The notes under the pieces: generated by a model
The model's input: the letters and a program-made list of their open reading frames with translations, nothing else
Told to the model about the DNA's origin: nothing
Database searches by the model: none
Made by a program: the position numbers and the translations under genes
Assembly: GCF_018449725.1 (NCBI RefSeq)
Contig: NZ_JAAVVC010000003.1
Coordinates: 1 to 64,000, forward strand
Direction: 5' to 3'
Source: Pseudomonas sp. dw_612
GTDB taxonomy: Bacteria > Pseudomonadota > Gammaproteobacteria > Pseudomonadales > Pseudomonadaceae
Length of the DNA stretch: 64,000 nucleotides
Part shown: in pieces, positions 9,244-19,995 of the stretch
How positions within the stretch are numbered: position 1 is the stretch's first letter
Layout: each line of letters starts with the position of its first letter

Positions 9244-9252
9244 ACCAGTACA
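9244..9252 (+). promoter_or_regulatory. ACCAGTACA motif, copy 4
   Basis: An exact copy of the motif, 30 bases after copy 3 and thus about three helical turns away on the same DNA face. It lies 145 bases upstream of the DUF2388 start. Confidence 0.5.
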
Positions 9253-9396
9253 CCGTCATTTCATCCATCTGGACTGTCCCATTCCCTGCGCACCGGCCTA
9301 ATATCCAATCAGAAGGTGGCGAACGCTGCATGACCGGCGTCTGATCTTTCAGACACTGCGCCACCTCTCAATCGGTTCATCCAAAGGAGCTACCCC

Positions 9397-9714
9397 ATGT
9401 CCCGTCTTCTTCTGCTGAGCGCTGCAGCCCTGCTCGCCGTGGCTGCCAACGCCCACGCCACCAGTTTTATCGTGACCACCGACGCCGTCGTTGGCGCACT
9501 CAAATCCAGTTCCGACGCAACTTCCGATGTCTCTTCTTCGCTGCGCGACAACAAAATCGTACGCGCCGCCCGTGATGACGCCGCCAGCTTCGTCGCCAGC
9601 AATGGCGACATTCGTGGTGTGAAACTGGAAAGTGCAATCGATGAGATTCACCGCCAGCTGCCCCAACTAAACGCTACAGATGCACAGATTGCCCAGGCCA
9701 TCCTGGCGATCTAA
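9397..9714 (+). CDS. DUF2388 exported protein, copy 1
   Basis: A 105-residue protein with a signal peptide (SRLLLLSAAALLAVAANAHA) and a mature part made mostly of the DUF2388 core: RDDAASFVASNGDIRG, then KLESAIDEI, then a C-terminal AQAILAI. No cysteine is present, so it is not a lipoprotein. The ribosome binding site AAAGGAG lies close upstream of the ATG. It is the first of three tandem paralogues. The function of DUF2388 is unknown; its size, export and lack of catalytic-looking residues fit a structural, binding or chaperone role in the periplasm. Confidence 0.88.
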   Translation: MSRLLLLSAAALLAVAANAHATSFIVTTDAVVGALKSSSDATSDVSSSLRDNKIVRAARDDAASFVASNGDIRGVKLESAIDEIHRQLPQLNATDAQIAQAILAI

Positions 9715-9821
9715 GCATCAGCTCAACGACGGGACACGCGCAACGTGTCCCAATGTTTCGGCGCTGGCTCTAGTCCGGGCATTGCGCTAGCCTTGGGACT
9801 CGTTTCCAGCTATCGAGTCTC

Positions 9822-10139
9822 ATGCGTTTTCTTTCGAATCTGTTGCTCACGCAGGCGATCTTCGTGGCCTGCTGGTCGGGATCGGCCCATGCCTTCGACG
9901 CTTTCAACCTCTCGACACAAGGCACTGTGGTTAGCGGCTATGCCACAAGCATGGTGACCTCCGCGCCCTTCGACCATAAACTGCTGATCGCCGCTCAGGA
10001 TGACGCTGCGGCGTTCATCGCCAGTGACGGCCAACTACGAGGAGCGCAACTGGAATCCGCCCTGGATTATCTGCGTCGGACCCAGCCAAAACTTCATGCC
10101 AGCGACCTTGAACTGGCACAGGCAATTCTCGTCCAATAG
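9822..10139 (+). CDS. DUF2388 exported protein, copy 2
   Basis: A 105-residue paralogue of its neighbours, with a signal peptide ending near SAHAF. The shared core reads QDDAAAFIASDGQLRG, QLESALDYL and LAQAILVQ. It is the most divergent of the three in the N-terminal part of the mature protein and lacks the DSKIV/DNKIV stretch the others share. The ribosome binding site is weak. It lies 107 bases after copy 1 and 27 bases before copy 3. Confidence 0.85.
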   Translation: MRFLSNLLLTQAIFVACWSGSAHAFDAFNLSTQGTVVSGYATSMVTSAPFDHKLLIAAQDDAAAFIASDGQLRGAQLESALDYLRRTQPKLHASDLELAQAILVQ

Positions 10140-10166
10140 TTATCATCGTTCCTCCGGAGTCGTTCC

Positions 10167-10487
10167 ATGCGTAGCCCGCTGATTGCTGCCACCCTTGGCC
10201 TGCTGTTGTTGGCCGACGTGGCCCAGGCACACACCCTGGTTGCCACCAGTAACATGATCATCCGTGCCACCCAGCGCACACTTGATTTCACTTCCGATAC
10301 CACCACCTCCATTCGCGATTCGAAAATCGTCCGCGAAGCCCATGACGATGCGGCCAGCTTCGTCGCCAGCGATGGCGAAATTCGTGGCGCGCACCTGGAA
10401 GCGGCCCTCAACACTTTGCGCACCCGCGTGCCGGAAGCCCGCGACGCCAGTGATCAGGTTCTCGCCGAAGCCATCCTCGCACTGTGA
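10167..10487 (+). CDS. DUF2388 exported protein, copy 3
   Basis: A 106-residue DUF2388 protein with a signal peptide (LIAATLGLLLLADVAQA) and the core HDDAASFVASDGEIRG, HLEAALNTL and LAEAILAL. It is close to copy 1 (both have SSLRD/TSIRD followed by a KIV motif). The ribosome binding site GGAG lies upstream of the ATG. Its TGA stop overlaps the GTG start of the next gene, so the DUF2388 and DUF4105 products are probably made from one transcript by coupled translation. Confidence 0.87.
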   Translation: MRSPLIAATLGLLLLADVAQAHTLVATSNMIIRATQRTLDFTSDTTTSIRDSKIVREAHDDAASFVASDGEIRGAHLEAALNTLRTRVPEARDASDQVLAEAILAL

Positions 10488-12445
10488 GGTCGCTCAGCGC
10501 CTGGCTGCTGGCCGGGGTGGTGTTGCTGCTTGGCAACACCGCTCAGGCCGGTCTGCAATTACGCCTCAAGACCGACGGTCTGAGCCCCGCGCAAGTGCAG
10601 GCCAGCCAGGCGCTGCTCGATGAAGCCATGCAGGCATTGCCGCCGCGCTTCGTCGAGCAACTGGATCGGCGCATCGATGTCGGCTGGACCGACGAAATGC
10701 CCGGCAACGCCTATGGCCAGGCGTCACTGGTGTCCGAACTCGATCTGAATCGCAACCTGCTTGCCAGCCTCACCGACGGCAGCGCCGCGACCAAAAAGAC
10801 CTATCGCCCCCACGGCACCGTGCGCCGGGAAATGCTGGCTACGGTCCTGCACGAACTGACCCATATTTACGATCGCTCGCGCCTGTGGCCAGACGCCGAG
10901 CGCACGCTGATCCAGCGCTGCAACCAGCGTAACAACAGCTCCGGACTGATCGGCATCCCCGACCAATGCCGCGGTCAGACCGCACGACGCTTTACCCTCA
11001 GTGACGACCCGCGCCTGCTCGATCTGGCCGGCTGGCCGCAATACGTCGGCCGCCGTGGCGAACGGGAACAGCACAACCGGCAAGTCGCCCGCAGCCCGGA
11101 CATCTACGAAACGACCAACCCCAAGGAGTTCGTGGCGGTCAACATGGAGTATTTCCTCCTGGACCCGAGCTACGCCTGCCGTCGTCCCGCACTGTACCGC
11201 TATTACAAAGAACATTTTGGCTGGGCGCCCGCCGCCAAAGACACCTGCGCCAAAACCTTCGCGTTCCTGAATGCCGGCAACGACTTCGCCAAGACGCCGC
11301 TGGGCCAGGTCGATCCGGAGCGGGTTTACGCCGTGGACTATCTGCTGGCCGAAGCCAATCAGAACTGGGTCAGCCGCTGGGGCCACAGCATGTTGCGTCT
11401 GGTGATCTGCGCGCCGGGCCGGCCACGCGGGCCGGATTGTCGGCTGGATCTGGACCAACATCTGGTGCTCTCCTACCGCGCCTTCGTCGGTGACGTACAA
11501 CTGTCGAGTTGGGACGGTTTGGTCGGTAAATACCCGTCGCGCTTGTTTGTCTTGCCGTTGGCCCAGGTCATCGACGAATACACCAAGACCGAATTGCGCA
11601 GCCTCGCCTCGGTGCCGCTGAACCTGTCGCGCACCGAAATCGAAGAAGTGGTGGAACACGCGGCGGAAATGCACTGGAGCTACGACGGCAACTACTTCTT
11701 CCTGTCCAACAATTGTGCGGTGGAAAGCCTGAAGCTGTTGCGCAGCGGCAGCAACAACGCGCAACTGACCGGCCTGGACAGCATCATGCCCAACGGTTTG
11801 CTGGAGGTGCTCAAAGGTCGCGGACTGGCGGACACCAGCGTATTGGACGACCCGCGCGAAGCCTTGCGCCTGGGTTATCGCTTCGACTCGTTCCGCGATC
11901 GCTATCAAGCGATGTTCGAAGTGCTGAAAAAGCACTTGCCGATCCAGCAGACCACCGTCGAAGACTGGCTGTCATTGAGCGCCGAAGATCGGCGTAAATG
12001 GATTGATCAAGCTGATTTGCGCACCAGTGCGGCATTGCTGTTGCTGGAGCAGGCCAGTTTCCGTCGCCAGCTACAACTGGCCCAGGATGAAGTGAAACAG
12101 CGTTATCTGGGTGCCCGTGAACTGAAAAACGGCGGCATGGACAAGGCCAACGCGACCTTGCAACAGATTCTCGCCAACAGCGGCTTCCTCAGCCGCCCCG
12201 CCGAATTGCTTGGCTCCGGTGGTTATGGTTTGCCACAGCCGAGCGAGTCGGCACGTCTGGAATCGGAAACCAGCCTGCGCCAGAAGCAGCTGCAATCGCT
12301 GACCGGGGATCTGGATAAGGAAGTTCGCGCGTTGTTGGAACCGAGTCGCGCGGCGGAGATCGCGGCCAATGAAGCCAATTTGAAGCAGGTTGGCGAGCAT
12401 TTGCGGGCGTTGCACAAAGCGGCGGGCGGCTTGGAATTACCCTGA
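10484..12445 (+). CDS. Large exported DUF4105 protein with an HExxH domain
   Basis: A 653-residue exported protein; the GTG start overlaps the stop of the preceding DUF2388 gene (GTGA). After a signal peptide (residues 1-22) there is a metallopeptidase-like domain: HELTH at 123-127 and a downstream acidic stretch EFVAVNMEYFLLDP near 215-228 that could give the third zinc ligand. The central part is a DUF4105 (Lnb N-terminal-like) domain, with His301 in WGHSMLR and Cys411 in SNNCAVESL as a likely papain-like pair. The C-terminal 150 residues are helical. The coupling to DUF2388 genes suggests the proteins act together in the periplasm. Substrate unknown. Confidence 0.82.
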   Translation: MRSLSAWLLAGVVLLLGNTAQAGLQLRLKTDGLSPAQVQASQALLDEAMQALPPRFVEQLDRRIDVGWTDEMPGNAYGQASLVSELDLNRNLLASLTDGSAATKKTYRPHGTVRREMLATVLHELTHIYDRSRLWPDAERTLIQRCNQRNNSSGLIGIPDQCRGQTARRFTLSDDPRLLDLAGWPQYVGRRGEREQHNRQVARSPDIYETTNPKEFVAVNMEYFLLDPSYACRRPALYRYYKEHFGWAPAAKDTCAKTFAFLNAGNDFAKTPLGQVDPERVYAVDYLLAEANQNWVSRWGHSMLRLVICAPGRPRGPDCRLDLDQHLVLSYRAFVGDVQLSSWDGLVGKYPSRLFVLPLAQVIDEYTKTELRSLASVPLNLSRTEIEEVVEHAAEMHWSYDGNYFFLSNNCAVESLKLLRSGSNNAQLTGLDSIMPNGLLEVLKGRGLADTSVLDDPREALRLGYRFDSFRDRYQAMFEVLKKHLPIQQTTVEDWLSLSAEDRRKWIDQADLRTSAALLLLEQASFRRQLQLAQDEVKQRYLGARELKNGGMDKANATLQQILANSGFLSRPAELLGSGGYGLPQPSESARLESETSLRQKQLQSLTGDLDKEVRALLEPSRAAEIAANEANLKQVGEHLRALHKAAGGLELP

Positions 12446-12465
12446 CAACATCACCGCAGGACTGT

Positions 12466-12598
12466 TGTAGCAGCTGGCGAAGCCTGCGTTCGGCTGCGAA
12501 GCAGTCGCAAATCCATCCATCTCGGTCTGCTTGATGTACCGCAGCGTCTGATTTTACGACTGCTTCGCAGCCGAACGCAGGCTTCGCCAGCTGCTACA
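12466..12598. repeat. Long inverted repeat, REP-like
   Basis: Two perfect 42-base arms (12466-12507 and 12557-12598) on either side of a 49-base spacer. The arms contain GCTGCGAAGCAGTCG and GGCGAAGCCTGCG and differ from the main REP family of this window. The element sits between convergent genes and may act as a bidirectional terminator. Confidence 0.85.
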
Positions 12599-12631
12599 TA
12601 AGCTGTGCTCAGCCTGCAGAATCGGGATCGA

Positions 12632-13102
12632 TCAGTTCAACACGTTATCCAGAATTTCATAAACAATCCCGGTCCCCACGGCGATCAGCACGATATCGCC
12701 ACCGGCCCGACGCCACTCGTAACCCTGATATTGCGGTAACCGGCCCAAGGCTCGGCCATCCAGGCGTTCGCCGTAATAGCCGTGAGGCAACGGCCGGCCG
12801 CGTTCCAGATGAATGCCTGGAGGCGGCGGCGCACCGCGTACGAAATAACCGTGATTGTCATGAATGGTCTGGCGCACCGGACCAAAATCCCGTGGCGGAG
12901 GGCCGCCGCGATGGTTGTCCTGCGGACCACGGTGATCATTGCCACGGTTGTCGCCATGATCATTGCCGTGGTTATCGTATTGGCCCTGCTGCGGGCCGCC
13001 GTGGTCGTGATCGTCGCGCTGATCGGCGCTGGCGTGCAGCAACGGGGTCGCACTGAGCATCAGTACGCCCAGGCTGGCAATCAGACGTTTCGGCATTTTC
13101 AT
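12632..13102 (-). CDS. RcnB-family periplasmic protein
   Basis: A 156-residue exported protein. The signal peptide ends near residue 26 (HASA). It is followed by a low-complexity linker rich in His, Asp, Gly and Asn (about residues 28-70, with repeats such as DNHGNDHGDN). The C-terminal RcnB-like domain has YFVRGAPPPPGIHLERGRPL and YEWRRAGGDIVLIAVGTG. RcnB in E. coli modulates nickel and cobalt efflux; others of this family are structural envelope proteins. The linker could bind metal. I chose the ATG at 13102, with GAGGAA eight bases upstream; an earlier in-frame GTG at 13117 overlaps this site. Confidence 0.8.
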   Translation of the reverse strand: MKMPKRLIASLGVLMLSATPLLHASADQRDDHDHGGPQQGQYDNHGNDHGDNRGNDHRGPQDNHRGGPPPRDFGPVRQTIHDNHGYFVRGAPPPPGIHLERGRPLPHGYYGERLDGRALGRLPQYQGYEWRRAGGDIVLIAVGTGIVYEILDNVLN

Positions 13103-13126
13103 CGGGGGGTTCCTCACTGCACAAAC

Positions 13127-13162
13127 AGCAAAAAGGGATTCAGAACGTCGTCCTGAATCCCT
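13127..13162 (-). terminator. Intrinsic terminator of the trpBA operon
   Basis: Read on the minus strand: AGGGATTCAG, 9-base loop, CTGAATCCCT, then TTTTTGCTGTTT. It lies 62 bases after trpA and just upstream of the RcnB-like gene. Confidence 0.88.
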
Positions 13163-13223
13163 CGGTCTTGCTGTTTAGTGTGTGCGGCGAGGCGCTAATT
13201 CCTCTGTATCAAGAACTTTACCT

Positions 13224-14035
13224 TCAGCTGACCCGGGCCTTACGCACACCCTCGGAAAGCGCGGCGCAAAGGCTCAACACACCGTCGATGGCCTGGTCCG
13301 GCGTCGAAGCACTGGCGATGTGATCGATCAGTGCCGAACCCACCACCACACCGTCCGCCAAACGCGCGATGGACGCCGCTTGCTCCGGCGTACGGATACC
13401 AAAACCAATGCTGATCGGCAGGTCGGTGTGGCGACGCAGACGCGCGACCGCTTCCTCGACATGCTCCAGCGTTGCCGCGCCCGCGCCGGTCACGCCCGCA
13501 ACCGACACGTAATAAACGAAACCGGAGCTGCCGTTCAAAACGGTCGGCAAACGCACGTCGTCGGTGGTCGGCGTGGTCAGGCGGATAAAGTCCAGACCGG
13601 CAGCCTGGGCCGGATCGCACAGTTCGCCGTTATGTTCCGGCGGCAGATCCACCACGATCAAGCCGTCAACACCGGCGGCTTTAGCGTCCGCGATGAAACG
13701 CGGCACGCCATACATGTGAATCGGGTTGAAGTAACCCATCAGCACCAGCGGCGTCTCGGTATTGCCTTCACGGAACTCGCGAACCATTTGCAGGGTTTTC
13801 GCCAGGTTCTGCTTGGCGCCCAGGGCGCGGATGTTGGCCAACTGGATGGCCGGGCCGTCGGCCATCGGATCGGTGAAGGGCATGCCCAACTCGATCACGT
13901 CGGCGCCAGCGCCGGGCAAGCCTTTGAGGATGGCGAGCGAGGTGTCATAGCTCGGGTCGCCAGCAGTGACGAAGGTCACCAGGGCGGCGCGGTTCTGTTC
14001 CTTGAGTTCGGCAAAGCGCGTTTGCAGGCGGCTCA

Positions 14036-14036
<1 letters not shown>
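13224..14036 (-). CDS. trpA: Tryptophan synthase alpha subunit
   Basis: The alpha chain of tryptophan synthase, 270 residues, a TIM barrel that cleaves indole-3-glycerol phosphate to indole and glyceraldehyde 3-phosphate. The conserved [28 protein letters not shown] (with the catalytic Glu and Asp) and [10 protein letters not shown] motifs are all present. The start is the ATG at 14036, which shares one base with the trpB stop (TGATG), so translation is coupled. Any in-frame start further upstream lies inside trpB. Confidence 0.97.
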
Positions 14037-16258
<2,222 letters not shown>

Positions 16259-16262
<4 letters not shown>

Positions 16263-16585
16263 TCGCCGCGTTTGCACAACAGGTAAGCCGCGAGCAGACC
16301 CAGCGCACCAACGGCGACGCCCGCTGTAGTCCAAGGGTGTTCCTGGGCGTAGTCCCGGGTCGCGATCCCGGTTTCGCGGGTTTTCACTTTGACTTCTTCG
16401 TAAGCATCACTCAGCAAGTGGCGAGAATGCTTCAGCGCGTTCTCAGCGTTGCTTTTCAGCGCCTTGAGGGTTTTACGCGACTCGTCCGAGGCGTCGTCTT
16501 TCAGGTTTTCCAGCGACTTGAGAAGACTCTCGATCTCGGCTTCCATGCTTTGCAATGAGGCTTTACGTAAAGAGGTGTTGGCCAT
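16259..16585 (-). CDS. DUF883 (ElaB/YqjD-type) membrane-anchored protein
   Basis: A 108-residue protein of the DUF883 family. The N-terminal 75 residues are a charged amphipathic coiled coil ([19 protein letters not shown] and following). The C-terminus is one hydrophobic segment ([19 protein letters not shown]) that anchors it in the inner membrane by its tail. YqjD and ElaB of E. coli are stationary-phase proteins that bind ribosomes; the same role is inferred only from similarity. It converges on trpI with a 4-base overlap. Confidence 0.88.
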
Positions 16586-16742
16586 GGTGGCTCTCCTTCA
16601 TTGGTGATGAGTAGCGTGTGTTGGTTGGGACTTCAGGGGTTTGAGAAAGTGCAGTAAATCTGAACTTTGCTGTGGGAATGGCCGACAGAAGTAATACGAA
16701 AAATCACTGCTAGGCTGTATTTCATACCCCAAGGAGAACGCC

Positions 16743-16958
16743 ATGACTGACCATCACACCTACAAGAAAGTCGAGCTGGTCGGCTCGTCCCCTACCAGCA
16801 TCGAAGATGCGATCAACAATGCGCTGGCCGAAGCCAGTAAAAGCCTCAAGCATCTGGAATGGTTCGAAGTGACCGAAACTCGCGGTCACATCAAGGACGG
16901 CAAGGCTGCCCACTTTCAGGTGACCTTGAAAGTCGGGTTCCGGATTGCCAGCAGCTGA
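16743..16958 (+). CDS. Dodecin flavin-binding protein
   Basis: A 71-residue dodecin. These proteins form hollow dodecamers that store or buffer flavins or CoA. The sequence shows the single helix ([20 protein letters not shown]), the tryptophan in [10 protein letters not shown] that stacks on the isoalloxazine ring, and the beta strands [12 protein letters not shown] ribosome binding site (AAGGAG) precedes the ATG. Monocistronic. Confidence 0.94.
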   Translation: MTDHHTYKKVELVGSSPTSIEDAINNALAEASKSLKHLEWFEVTETRGHIKDGKAAHFQVTLKVGFRIASS

Positions 16959-17080
16959 GTTTGAGCTAGGCTTCTGAACTTGCGCGCTGGCCGAGTGCCA
17001 TAGGGAATGGCAAAGCGCTACATGTGTGCGCCTGGCTGATCGCCGGGCGCCCCTATTGATCCGACCAGGGAATGCAACCG

Positions 17081-17302
17081 ATGAAGAAGTTTATTTTGGC
17101 GGTAGGTTTGTTGAGCCTTGCAGGAACAGCCTTTGCTGACGGTAAGTCGTGTGAAGAACTGAAAGCTGAAATCGCCGCGAAACTGGACGCCAAGGGCGTT
17201 GCCGGTTATTCGCTGGAAATCGCCGATAAAGGCGCGGCAGCTGGCGGTAAAGTCGTCGGTACCTGTGAGAAAGGCACCAAAGTCATCGTCTACACCAAGT
17301 AG
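17081..17302 (+). CDS. DUF1161 small periplasmic protein, copy 1
   Basis: A 73-residue exported protein. A signal peptide of about 19 residues (ending GTAFA) precedes a mature DUF1161 domain with two cysteines, one in KSCEELKAEI and one in VGTCEKGTKVIVY; these probably form a disulfide. Function is unknown. The ATG at 17081 has AGGGA nine bases upstream; an ATG at 17072 lies too close to that site. A perfect terminator follows. A paralogue lies at 19296. Confidence 0.86.
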   Translation: MKKFILAVGLLSLAGTAFADGKSCEELKAEIAAKLDAKGVAGYSLEIADKGAAAGGKVVGTCEKGTKVIVYTK

Positions 17303-17321
17303 GCTGGTTTCTGCACAAATG

Positions 17322-17354
17322 AAAAAGCCGACGCATTGGCGTCGGCTTTTTTGT
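17322..17354 (+). terminator. Intrinsic terminator after DUF1161 copy 1
   Basis: AAAAGCCGACGC, loop ATTG, GCGTCGGCTTTTTTG: a perfect 12-base stem with T-tract. The A-run on the other side could let it serve the convergent oxidoreductase gene too. Confidence 0.93.
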
Positions 17355-17370
17355 GCCCGCCGTTTGAGCG

Positions 17371-18372
17371 TCAGCCCTTCATGACCTGCGCCAGCAATTC
17401 GTAGGAATGCACGCGATCGGCGTGTTCGTACAGGTCGCAGGTAAAGATCAGTTCGTCAGCCTGGGTCTGCTCGATCAACACGTCCAGTTTGGCGCGGATT
17501 TTCTGCGGGCTGCCAACCATGGCCAGACCGAGGAAATCGCCCACTGCTTCTTTTTCATGGGGCAACCACAAGCCATCCATGGTTTTCACCGGTGGACGTT
17601 GCACCAGGCTCTGGCCACGCATCAGGGCAAGGATGCGTTGGTAAACCGACGTCGCCAAGTAATCGGCCTGTTCATCGGTGTCGGCTGCCACCAACGGCAC
17701 GCCGAGCATCACGTAAGGCTTATCCAGCACCGCCGAAGGCTTGAAGTGATTACGGTAGACGCGAATCGCTTCGTGCATGAAGCGCGGTGCGAAATGCGAG
17801 GCGAAGGCGTAGGGCAAACCGCGCTCACCGGCCAGTTGCGCACTGAACAAGCTCGAACCCAGCAACCACACCGGAACATTGGTGCCGGTGCCCGGCATCG
17901 CGATGATCCGCTGGTCCGGCGTGCGTGGGCCGAGGTAACGCACCAGTTCTGCAACGTCTTCCGGGAATTCGTCGGCGCTGCCGGAGCGTTCACGGCGAAG
18001 TGCGCGGGCGGTCATCTGATCGGAACCGGGCGCGCGGCCCAGGCCCAGGTCGATACGGCCCGGATACAGACTTTCAAGGGTGCCGAACTGTTCGGCGATC
18101 ACCAATGGCGCGTGGTTGGGGAGCATTACGCCGCCGGAACCGACGCGAATGGTCGAAGTGCCGCCGGCCAGGTAACCGAGCAGAACCGAGGTCGCGGAAC
18201 TGGCGATGCCGTCCATGTTGTGGTGTTCGGCGACCCAGAAGCGGTTGTAGCCGAATTTTTCGACGTGCTGCGCCAGGTCCAGGGAATTGCGCAGCGACTG
18301 GGCCGCGCTGCCGTTCTCCCTCACGGGCACCAGGTCGAGGGTTGAGTACTTGATATCGGACAGTCGTTTCAT
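17371..18372 (-). CDS. Luciferase-like (LLM) flavin-dependent oxidoreductase
   Basis: A 333-residue bacterial luciferase-like monooxygenase of the YhbW-like subgroup, a TIM barrel that uses reduced FMN. Typical motifs are [38 protein letters not shown], and [13 protein letters not shown]. The substrate cannot be told from the sequence. It is monocistronic and converges with the DUF1161 gene. Confidence 0.9.
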   Translation of the reverse strand: MKRLSDIKYSTLDLVPVRENGSAAQSLRNSLDLAQHVEKFGYNRFWVAEHHNMDGIASSATSVLLGYLAGGTSTIRVGSGGVMLPNHAPLVIAEQFGTLESLYPGRIDLGLGRAPGSDQMTARALRRERSGSADEFPEDVAELVRYLGPRTPDQRIIAMPGTGTNVPVWLLGSSLFSAQLAGERGLPYAFASHFAPRFMHEAIRVYRNHFKPSAVLDKPYVMLGVPLVAADTDEQADYLATSVYQRILALMRGQSLVQRPPVKTMDGLWLPHEKEAVGDFLGLAMVGSPQKIRAKLDVLIEQTQADELIFTCDLYEHADRVHSYELLAQVMKG

Positions 18373-18612
18373 AAACCTGCTTCTCCAATGGGGCGCAGGT
18401 TTTTTTCACGAACGAAAACCTGCCGAGTCTGAAAGCGTTCCCTATGCAATGAGGGCATATACCCGAGTTTCAATAGCAGACCTGAATTTGCCTACCAGAT
18501 AAGCGGTTTGATCCGACAAGGTGAACTTTGCCAAGTCTTCTATCCTCAGAACCCTGAGCAACCGAAAACCACGAAGGCGCGACGTTCCGCGCCGGCTCTT
18601 GAGGAGGCAGAC

Positions 18613-19044
18613 ATGGCTATCACGAAGAAAGCATCGGCTCATTGGGAAGGTGATCTGAAAACCGGCATCGGTTCGATTTCCACGGAAACCGGTGTACTCA
18701 GGGAAGCGCCCTACGGCTTCAAGGCCCGTTTCGAAGGCGGCAAGGGCACCAATCCGGAAGAGTTGATCGGCGCAGCCCACGCGGGCTGTTTCTCCATGGC
18801 GTTTTCGATGATCCTCGGCGGCGCGAACCTCACGGCTGAAAGCATCGATACCCAAGCGGAGGTCACTCTGGACCAAGTCGGCGAAGGGTTTGAGATTACG
18901 GCAGTGAAACTGATCCTCAAGGCAAAAATCCCCGGAGCGACCCAAGCGCAGTTTGAAGAGCTGAGCAACAAGGCCAAAGAAGGCTGCCCGGTGTCCAAGG
19001 TGCTGAATGCGAAGATCAGCCTGGATGCTACGTTGGTTAGCTGA
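18613..19044 (+). CDS. osmC: OsmC-family organic hydroperoxide reductase
   Basis: A 143-residue OsmC-type peroxiredoxin that reduces organic hydroperoxides with a pair of cysteines. The first is in AAHAGCFSMAFS (about residue 60) and the second in KEGCPVSKVLNA (about 125), as expected. The ATG at 18613 has GAGGAGG close upstream; the frame is open further up but the extra sequence is not conserved. It is monocistronic and followed by a REP element. Osmotic or stationary-phase control is known for OsmC but was not seen directly here. Confidence 0.93.
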   Translation: MAITKKASAHWEGDLKTGIGSISTETGVLREAPYGFKARFEGGKGTNPEELIGAAHAGCFSMAFSMILGGANLTAESIDTQAEVTLDQVGEGFEITAVKLILKAKIPGATQAQFEELSNKAKEGCPVSKVLNAKISLDATLVS

Positions 19045-19081
19045 TGTTTTTTCAGGTTTGATTTGACGCTGAATGTACTGA

Positions 19082-19155
19082 CGCCTTCGCGAGCAAGCCC
19101 GCTCCCACAATTGGAATGCATTTCGAATGTGGGAGCGGGCTTGCTCGCGAAGGCG
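19082..19155. repeat. REP inverted pair (osmC - DUF1161)
   Basis: Two arms, TTCGCGAGCAAGCCCGCTCCCACA and its complement, separated by about 18 bases. This is a member of the main P. fluorescens-group REP family, repeated at six places in this window. Confidence 0.92.
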
Positions 19156-19295
19156 GTCTTATAAACGACACAACTCCTACAACTGAACAGGGGGTTTGTG
19201 AGCGAAGTCAGAACTCGCTTTGCAAAACTGTGGTCGAATAAATGACAGCAGCTCAAGCGCATCAACCCGCGCGCTGCCTCAAGGGAGCTTCAACC

Positions 19296-19529
19296 ATGAA
19301 ACGTTTTGCCTTGGCGATTATCTGTTGCGCGCTGGCCACTTCGGCCCTGGCGGCACCGAAATCCTGTGAAGAACTCAAGGCCGAGATCGAGGCCAAGATC
19401 CAGGCCAACAACGTCTCGTCCTACACCCTGGAAATCGTCACCAATGACGAAGTCCACGATCAGAACATGGTCGTTGGCACGTGCGAAAACGGCACCAAGA
19501 AGATCATCTACCAAAAGAACGATCGTTGA
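19296..19529 (+). CDS. DUF1161 small periplasmic protein, copy 2
   Basis: A 77-residue exported paralogue of the protein at 17081. The signal peptide ends near SALA. The mature part has KSCEELKAEIEAKIQANNVSS and VGTCENGTKKIIYQK, with the same pair of cysteines. The ATG at 19296 is preceded by AAGGGAG. Between the copies lie the LLM oxidoreductase and osmC. Function unknown. Confidence 0.86.
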   Translation: MKRFALAIICCALATSALAAPKSCEELKAEIEAKIQANNVSSYTLEIVTNDEVHDQNMVVGTCENGTKKIIYQKNDR

Positions 19530-19535
19530 TTGACC

Positions 19536-19955
19536 TCATATGATGCAGAGGACTTCCCGGTCTTCGGCCACGATCTCCCGCTTGGCGTTATACAGCCGGG
19601 CGCTGGGGGTAAAGGCCAGGGAACGACCTTCCAGCATGTAACGCTGGCCGGCCTCGAACTTGTCGTAGCGAATGGTCAGGTAGCACAACCGCTCCGAGGA
19701 ATCGTTCAAGAACCCCGAGCCGCCCGTGAACACTTCAAAGTCGAAGCGCACCTTCAGCTCATGACTGCCGGGGGTGACCTGAAAGAAGCGCCCGTCCGTC
19801 AATCGTTGGTTATCCAGGCGTTCAGCCATCATCAATTTGCCACCGGGGGTCGGTGTAGACATGTCGACCCAGGCCATCTGTGGATCGACGGCCGGCAGCG
19901 GACTCAGGCAACCGGAAAGAGCGCTCGCCCCGAGCAACAGCAATAACCTGCGCAT
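19536..19955 (-). CDS. PA0061/PA0062-type lipoprotein, copy 1
   Basis: A 139-residue lipoprotein. The lipobox is in LGASALSGC with the acylated Cys16. The mature protein is a small beta-rich domain with the motif FFQVTPGSHELKVRFDFEV, then ERLCYLTIRYDKFEAGQRYMLEGR. The residues after the cysteine are LS, not Asp, so outer membrane sorting is expected. It is a paralogue of the next gene. Function unknown. Confidence 0.85.
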   Translation of the reverse strand: MRRLLLLLGASALSGCLSPLPAVDPQMAWVDMSTPTPGGKLMMAERLDNQRLTDGRFFQVTPGSHELKVRFDFEVFTGGSGFLNDSSERLCYLTIRYDKFEAGQRYMLEGRSLAFTPSARLYNAKREIVAEDREVLCII

Positions 19956-19995
19956 GATGAATGTCCCGATGATTGGTCATTCAGCATAGCGCCGA

